From Saposhnikovia divaricata (taxonomy: Eukaryota; Streptophyta; Magnoliopsida; Apiales; Apiaceae): DNA of 64,000 bases. The stretch spans positions 195,775,148-195,839,147 of the forward strand of contig CM071598.1 in the NCBI GenBank assembly GCA_036435485.1. Direction: 5' to 3'. The notes beneath the pieces are model-generated. The model was not told where the DNA came from, made no database searches, and saw nothing but the letters and a program-made list of their open reading frames with translations. Shown one piece after another: positions 57,741 to 64,000 of this stretch. Both the position numbers and the translations under genes were made by a program. Every line of letters begins with the position of its first letter. The first letter of the stretch is position 1.

Positions 57741-60700
57741 TTGCAGGGCAACAGGGAGGCAACCCTAGTCGTGGACAGTGGATGTTCAGGACACATGACT
57801 GGAAATAAAGCCCTGCTATCAGACTATGAAGAGAAGGCTGGCCCAAAAGTTTCATATGGTGATGGCAATGTAGGAAGAACATTGGGATATGGCAATATTA
57901 ATCTTGGAAATGTCATCATCAACAATGTAGCTCATGTCCCAGGACTCAAGCATGACTTACTGTCTGTGAGTCAAATCTGTGACAAGGGATATCATGTAGA
58001 TTTTCAACCTGAATATTGTGAAGTTATCAGCAAATCTACAGGAAAGGTTGTTCTAGTTGGTCATAGGCAAAACAACATTTATGAAATCAAGCTTTTGATA
58101 GACTCTGTTGGAAAAGCTGTTTGCCTGTCTACAAGAATGTCTAGTGAAGAGAGTTGGAATTGGCACAAGAAACTCTCACATTTGAACTTGAACAACATCA
58201 ATGAATTGATCAGAAAGGATCTTGTAAGAGGACTCCCAAAGGCTCTGTTAAATGTTGATGGCCTATGTGATTCCTGTCAGAAGGCTAAACAAAGGAAGTC
58301 ATCTTTCAAGAGCAAGACAGAATTTTCAATCACTGATCCTTATCATCTTCTGCATGTTGATCTCTTTGGTCCAGTAAATGTTATGTCTATAGCAAGGAAG
58401 AAATATGCTTTAGTCATTGTTGATGAATACACTAGATTCACTTGGGTGTATTTTCTAGCAAAGAAGGATGAAACTACATTAACTCTGATAGAGCATGTGA
58501 AGCTTCTGGAAAAAGGATCAAGTAACAAAGTCAGAATCATCAGAAGTGATAATGGAACTGAGTTCAGAAATGCAAGAATGGAAGAATTCTGCAAGGACAA
58601 TGGAGTGAAGCAAGAATTTTCAGCACCTGGTACACCACAATAAAATGGTGTAGTTGAAAGGAAAAATAGAACCTTGATTGAAGCTGCCAGAACTATGCTT
58701 GATGAAGCAAAATTGCCAACTTATTTCTGGGCAGAAGCTGTTCAAACTGCTTGTTTTACTCAAAATGCTACACTGATCAATAAGCATGGAAAGACACCAT
58801 ATGAGATGGTGAAGAAAAAGAAGCCTAACCTGAAATACTTTCATATTTTCGGGTGCAAATGCTTTGTTTTGAAGACTCATCCTGGACAGTTGACCAAGTT
58901 TGAGCTAAAGGCAGATGAAGGAATTTTTGTTGGCTATCCACTGTCAACAAAGGCATTCAGAGTTTACAATCTGAGAACTAAAGTGATCATGGAATCTATA
59001 CATGTGTCGTTTGATGACAAGAAGATAACTGGACTTGGAGACAAAGATGAATATGATCAACTGAACTTTGAAAATGAAGATTTAAACTCTTTTGAAGTAA
59101 ACTCTGATCAAACAATTCTGACAGACTCTGTTGAAACAAATTTTGAACCTCTACTGGTAAACACTGGAGAAACTTCTCAGCCACAACAAAGGGAAGAACC
59201 AGTTGAGGGGGAGCATGATCAAGATGAAGACTCAAACACTGATACTGAGTCAACTGAAAAATCTGGATCAAACTCTGATGACTCAAACTCTGAAAATTCA
59301 AATTCTGACTCTGTGCAGTCAAGTTCAGGGGGAGTCTCAGAAAACGAAGATAGATCACAACAAAATCAGGAGAGCATGGATCAAGGGGGAGGATCACATG
59401 CTGAAAGAAGTCATTTGCCTTCTGCTAGGAAATGGACTAAATCACATACACCTGATTTGATAATTGGTGATCCAGATGCAAAAGTAAAAACAAGAAGTGC
59501 CACTGCAAGTGAATGTCTGTTTCATGCATTCTTGTCTAAGAATGAACCAAAGAAAGTGGGAGAAGCTCTTCAAGATGCTGACTGGATAACAGCAATGCAG
59601 GAAGAGTTGAATGAATTTGGAAGGAATGAAGTTTGGACTCTTGTACCAAGGCCAAAGAACAGATCTATTGTTGGTACTAAATGGGTTTTCAGAAACAAGA
59701 CTGACAGTGAAGGTGTTATCACAAGGAACAAGGCTAGACTGGTAGCAAAAGGCTATTCACAGCAGAAAGGAATAGACTATGATGAAACATTTGCTCCAGT
59801 TGCAAGATTGGAGGCAATCAAAATTTTTCTAGCATATGCCTCTCACAAGAAATTCAAAGTGTTCCAGATGGATGTGAAAAGTGCTTTTCTGAATGGGAAG
59901 CTTGAAGAAGAAGTGTTTGTTGAACAACCACCAGGATTTGTGGACCCCAAATATCCAGATTATGTCTACAGGCTAGATAAGGCACTATATGGACTTAAGC
60001 AGGCACCAAGAGCATGGTATGAGACACTTGCTCAATTTCTTCTAGAAAGTGGATTCAACAGAGGTACAATTAATAAAACTCTGTTTTATTTCAATCAAGG
60101 AAGTGACCTTCTTTTAGTTCAGATATATGTTGATGAAATTATCTTTGGGTCTACTAATGATAAACTCTGTAAGAAATTTGCCAAGCTCATGCAGTCCAGA
60201 TATCAAATGAGCATGATGGGAGAGCTTAGTTATTTTCTAGGCCTACAGGTGAAACAAACAGATGATGGTATCTTCATTAATCAAGCAAAATATACCAGAA
60301 ATTTTCTCAAGAAATTTGGTATGCTTGACTGTTCATCTGCATCAACTCCCATGGCAACAGCAACTAAATTGGACAAAGACACAGGAGTTTCAGTGGATAT
60401 GACAAACTACAGGGGCATGATAGGATCTCTTCTTTACTTGACAGTTAGTAGGCCTGACATCATGTATGCAACCTGTCTTTGTGCAAGGTTTTAGGCAGAT
60501 CCTAAAGAGCCACATCTGACAGCTGTGAAGAGAATCTTCAAGTATCTCAAGGGCACCATATCATTAGGTCTGTGGTATCCCAGAGAATCAGATTTCAAGC
60601 TACTTGGGTATTCTGATGCAGACTTTGCAGGCTGCAAGATTGACAGAAAGAGCACTAGTGGAAGTTGTCAATTTATTGGTGACAGACTTGTCTCTTGGTA

Positions 60701-61070
60701 CAGCAAGAAACAGAAATCAATTTCCACATCTACAGCTAATGCGGAGTATATTGCAGCTGGTAGCTGCTGTGCACAGATCTTGTGGATGAAGAATCAGTTG
60801 CTGGATTATGGATTGAGGTACAGTAAGATTCCAATTTACTGTGATAATCAAAGTGCTATTGCTATGACAGGTAATCCAGTACAGCATTCAATGACCAAGC
60901 ACATCAGCATTAGGTACCATTTCATCAGAGAACATGTGGAAGAAGGGAATATTGAACTACATTTTGTGTCTACAGAACAACAGCTTGCAGATATCTTCAC
61001 CAAACCATTGAGTGAAGCTACATTTACAAGACTGGTCAATGAACTAGGAATGGTCTCTGGTTCTGACTAG
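57741..61070 (+). pseudogene. Copia pol, inactive, unit 3
   Basis: Same domain order as at 16767. It has the shared TAA (58641-58643) in integrase and the shared YVDE (60129-60137), plus a private TAG at 60492-60494 between RT and RNase H. One RNase H change is visible: NAEYIAAG instead of KAEYIAAG. Confidence 0.92.
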
Positions 61071-62494
61071 GAATGTTGGTTAGATTCAAATTTTACTTAT
61101 GTAATGTGTTGCTCATATTTCCTTGATTTGTTAAATGCTAAGTGAACTCTGTTATGCATACTCTGATAATCTGTTTTTCACTATCAAACTCTGTTAAACT
61201 CTGTCAGCATGCCTGTATGTTATACACTGTTAATAAGTTTGATAAACTCCGTGAACTCTGAGTTGATTTTTGTCTGAATGAAAACACCAATGAAGAAATG
61301 TGTATGAAGCATGATTCTCATCAATTAATCATGAATCTTTCTGAGTTATTGTGATCTAATCTTAGATTGTGCAGAAAGTTAACACAGCATGATACTGGTT
61401 CATATTTATAGCATCTCTTAGTTTATTTTGTCCTAAACTCTGAGTCTATAAATACTATGTGCATTGCCTTTCATGAATAACTACTGATGTTGATGAACTC
61501 TAAACTCTGTTAGTTATACTCTGGTAGAATAAAATACTTACTGCAATACCCCAAAGAAAATGTAAATAGGTAACTATACTCCTTTGAGATTATGTTGGAG
61601 ACTAGGATGACCCAGGAACTTATTGGTATATAATATGTGCTAAAATTCTCTGATTTTTGGCGACTAGTCAAATACTAGGATGACCAAGGAACTTATCAAG
61701 ATGATAAGGGCTAAAATTTTTGAATTTTTGGTGACTGGCTCCAACCTCTAATTACTGGAATGAATAGAATAAAAAAAAGGGGGGGTATAAAATAAATTAA
61801 ATATTACTGTATATATAGATTGATTACTACAAAGTTTAGCTTTCATCATACAGTCAGTGTTTACTATGACAGTTTGTGCATCCAGTGTTTATTGATTTAC
61901 TTTATGGATTTTATGAAAAATTAGATGCTCTAAAAATTGATTTGGTAAACTCTGCTTCACACACACATATTTTCACAACTGTGCAATTTTTGAAAGGGTT
62001 TCGGTGATAAAGTTGGAGAATTGACAAACGCTGTTGATTTGTGATTAGTACTCTGAGGTAAATTTTCAATTGGACAATTTGAAAATTTTAGAGTAAATAG
62101 GGCTTTTGACAACTGTTAATAAGTGAATCCCTAATCGTTCTGTTCCTGATTTAATTGTGATTATTGTTGATGAATTTGTTCCTTATATGATTACTTTAAT
62201 TAGTTTTCATATTCTCTTCTTTGATTTAATTCTTTGAAGAACAATTCATAAACATAAAATTTGCAGAACATAATGAATAAGATTAGAGAAACAGGATTTT
62301 TCATTGATAATAAGAAAGAGATTACAAGCAAGTATTACATCTTTTTTGTTCTCTCTATCTGCTAATCTATTCAACAGGAAAATAAAAGGTCAAGTCCAAA
62401 CCACTCCATTGTTAGCAAACATCCCAGATCCCATCTTTGCCACTTTATTTGGGTGGAAGTTGAAGGGATAAGGTTATTTTTGCTGACATATTCA
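61071..62494 (+). other. Post-pol spacer, units 3/4
   Basis: Non-coding. The 66-base direct repeats start near 61601 and 61674, and the A8G7 tract is near 61771-61785. Confidence 0.6.
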
Positions 62495-62832
62495 TTAACA
62501 ATGGTTGGTGGTGTTGGATGAGGATGCCTTCGAGGAAAGCCATGCTAATGTTGCTTGGAGAGCAGCATCGATGTCGATCACTCTTGCAGGCTTTTCTCTC
62601 TCGATCTCTTCCAGACCGGCATCCATCTGCAGCCACAGAGTTTCAAGCTGCCTTTCCCAGTCAAACGCATCAAACTCTTCACGCGTATAACTGAAGATAT
62701 CTCTATTCTCCACGAGATGGAGATTCTTTTCCTTGATGGTAAGGTTTGACATTGTTTAATGGTGTATTGTGTGAAGGGTTTTTGCTTTTCAGGAGAAAAT
62801 GAAAGGTTAAAGAGATAGTGAACAAGTCTGAA
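61740..62832 (+). repeat. Macrosatellite unit 4, first 1,093 bp
   Basis: Fourth copy, matching the start of the other units up to the bases ctgaa at 62828-62832, where an LTR begins. Whether the array resumes beyond that insertion cannot be seen. Confidence 0.95.
62495..62752 (-). CDS. Antisense 85-residue ORF, unit 4 copy
   Basis: Open copy of the frame at 759-1016. The poly(A) signal is kept (62444-62449), but its TATA-like box has been replaced by the LTR that starts 80 bases upstream of the ATG. Confidence 0.5.
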   Translation of the reverse strand: MSNLTIKEKNLHLVENRDIFSYTREEFDAFDWERQLETLWLQMDAGLEEIEREKPARVIDIDAALQATLAWLSSKASSSNTTNHC

Positions 62833-63144
62833 TGTTGAGTATTGAATACAGTAAAAGAATACAGAGGGGGGGGGGGTGAATGGATTCTTGAATTTTTCTT
62901 CGGTCTTGAATCTTTGCAGCAAGATAAGTGATGAGTGTGTGAGATATGGAGATGCGGATAATTAAACACAAACACAACACAATATCACTTTAATCTAATA
63001 TTTTATTAGATAAAGATTTTGCTACAATCTGTGAATACAAATGATAGTATTCTCAGCTTCGTTTTTCTCAGAGAGATATTTTCTGGATATTTTTGAGAAA
63101 CTTCAAAACCCTTTTTTTTTTTAGCTAAGGAAGTGAGGCTGTAT

Positions 63145-63151
63145 CCTTATA
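63145..63151 (-). promoter_or_regulatory. TATA-like box in the right-hand LTR
   Basis: On the minus strand tgtCTATAAGGATAC, about 850 bases into the LTR and 310 bases before its end, consistent with a U3/R border. Confidence 0.45.
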
Positions 63152-63428
63152 GACATGGATACACCCATTACTACAAATGAGGTAGGTAAAACAAAAGCAC
63201 TTTCCAGTCTGTCTATCTCATTTTAGTAAGAGTCCAAACGGCTACAGATTTGACTTTGAAAAGCCTGTTTAGATCCACTTCTTCCGCTCCTTGTCCCTTG
63301 TCTTATCTCTCCAAGCTTCTTTGTAGGCTTTCCAGCATGCTTTATAGGACAGAGTCAAATAAAGTATCCTGGCTTGTTGCAGGTTTCTGACTTGTACAAT
63401 TCTTCAGTATTTTGTCCTCAAGAATGTA

Positions 63429-63702
63429 TTCGAGAAGTGACTAAGTGAGTGATTCGAGAACTGGAGTTGACTTGATCGATAACTCTGAGTTCTCGAATAG
63501 TGTTATCTTGACATATCGAATCACTTCTCGAATAGCTCTTTTCTCTGGGACTCCTTAAGATATCGAATAGAGCATTTTGACATATCGAATCCCTGAGATA
63601 TCGAATAGCATATTGAGAGATATCGAATAGTGTCTTCTGAGATATCGAACTCCAGACTTCTCGAATGCTAGACTTCTCGAATAGACAAATGTACTTCTCG
63701 AA
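63429..63702 (-). promoter_or_regulatory. Cluster of seven TTCnnGAA (heat-shock-element-like) motifs
   Basis: TTCGAGAA at 63429 and 63453, and its reverse complement TTCTCGAA at 63490, 63525, 63658, 63674 and 63695. Six related atatcgaa motifs lie between. They are in the presumed U3 upstream of the TATA-like box. TTCnnGAA is the core bound by heat-shock factors; actual binding is inferred only. Confidence 0.5.
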
Positions 63703-64000
63703 TTAGTACTTAGGCAATTTCTTCATTTCTTCAATTCTTCAAATCCCAACTGTGATTATTTGACAGTCTTCATTTCCTTGCTTGAGGCATGAACCTTAGA
63801 ACTTCTTTCAAGCTTTATTCTTGACTTAGTAGGTACAGTTACACAGATAGAATTTGATGCCTATTACATAGTGCAAACAAGTAGAAACTCTACAACTAGA
63901 GGTTCCCTCAGTTAAGAGGTCATGTAGGTAATGCATAGCATTACACATACTTAGGCTTGTTATTAGATGTATTCAGGCATGCCTCTGTGACTAACAATCT

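Larger units (their letters stand above)
41548..61739 (+). repeat. Macrosatellite unit 3 (20,192 bp)
   Basis: Third full copy. It is about 0.56 kb shorter because the viral capsid fragment has lost about 0.63 kb (junction near 48885-48907). It keeps the cleanest first env-like frame (417 residues), the cleanest gag and the only unmutated polypurine tract before the copia LTR. Confidence 0.97.
56123..62832 (+). mobile_element. Sirevirus-type copia element, units 3-4, cut by an LTR insertion
   Basis: gag, pol and post-pol spacer with the antisense ORF are present; the env-like ORFs and 3' LTR are not seen because another element begins at 62833. Confidence 0.85.
62833..63996 (-). mobile_element. 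LTR of a second Sirevirus-like element, minus orientation (1,164 bp)
   Basis: The sequence leaves the array at 62833 with TGTTGAGTATTG and ends ctgtgactAACA at 63996. The last four bases, atct, are the reverse of the agat that precedes a Sirevirus 3' LTR, so the element reads right to left and its body lies beyond the window. The candidate target site is ctgaa (62828-62832), whose partner is outside. The LTR is unrelated in sequence to the 519-bp LTR of the array. On the minus strand it has a TATA-like box at 63145 and a cluster of TTCnnGAA motifs upstream. Confidence 0.75.

Noticed and set aside
1..62832. Array as an assembly artefact
   Set aside because: Each unit has private stop codons, indels and a private 0.63-kb deletion, which duplicated contigs would not show. 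Long reads would still be the proof.
63426..63705. CRISPR-like array from the repeated TCGAATAG motifs
   Set aside because: The motifs are 8-12 bases, irregularly spaced and in both orientations inside a plant LTR; there is no repeat-spacer structure.

Overview
The window is plant nuclear DNA, most likely from a eudicot. It is AT-rich and made almost entirely of plant-type mobile DNA: a Sirevirus-type Ty1/copia element with a long post-pol region, pieces of an endogenous caulimovirid (plant pararetrovirus), a Ty3/gypsy-type LTR, a CACTA-like repeat block, and exon fragments of plant nuclear genes (a PISTILLATA/GLOBOSA-type MADS-box gene and a plastid RelA/SpoT-like gene). No intact ordinary host gene is visible. 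The species cannot be fixed; an asterid is a weak guess.

The dominant fact is a tandem array (macrosatellite) of a composite unit of about 20.2-20.8 kb. Unit 1 is 1-20750, unit 2 is 20751-41547, unit 3 is 41548-61739 and unit 4 starts at 61740. Unit 4 is cut at 62832 by an LTR of another Sirevirus-like element in minus orientation (62833-63996), whose body lies beyond the right edge. The left edge of the array is outside the window, so the phase of the unit is arbitrary.

Order inside one unit: (a) the 3' part of the copia element, with a post-pol spacer, a small antisense ORF with its own TATA box and poly(A) signal, two long envelope-like reading frames and a 519-bp 3' LTR; (b) caulimovirid DNA, namely a movement-protein start and leader with tRNA-Met primer site on the minus strand, then a capsid-region fragment on the plus strand; (c) a 1485-bp gypsy-type LTR, minus strand; (d) a second copy of the viral leader and primer site; (e) a (TA)n tract, a hairpin-forming TTGCAA minisatellite, AT-rich repeats and a CACTA-like subterminal repeat block; (f) gene fragments: one CRSH-like exon (minus), one unidentified exon (minus) and two MADS-box exons (plus); (g) the 5'-truncated copia gag and pol, which run into the next unit.

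The copia element was dead before the array formed. All three copies lack the 5' LTR and the gag N-terminus, share a stop codon inside the integrase core and carry YVDE instead of YVDD in reverse transcriptase. Each unit then gained its own stops, small deletions and microsatellite length changes, and some shared changes group the units in conflicting ways, which suggests exchange between units. The antisense ORF is the only small frame that stays open in three of four copies.
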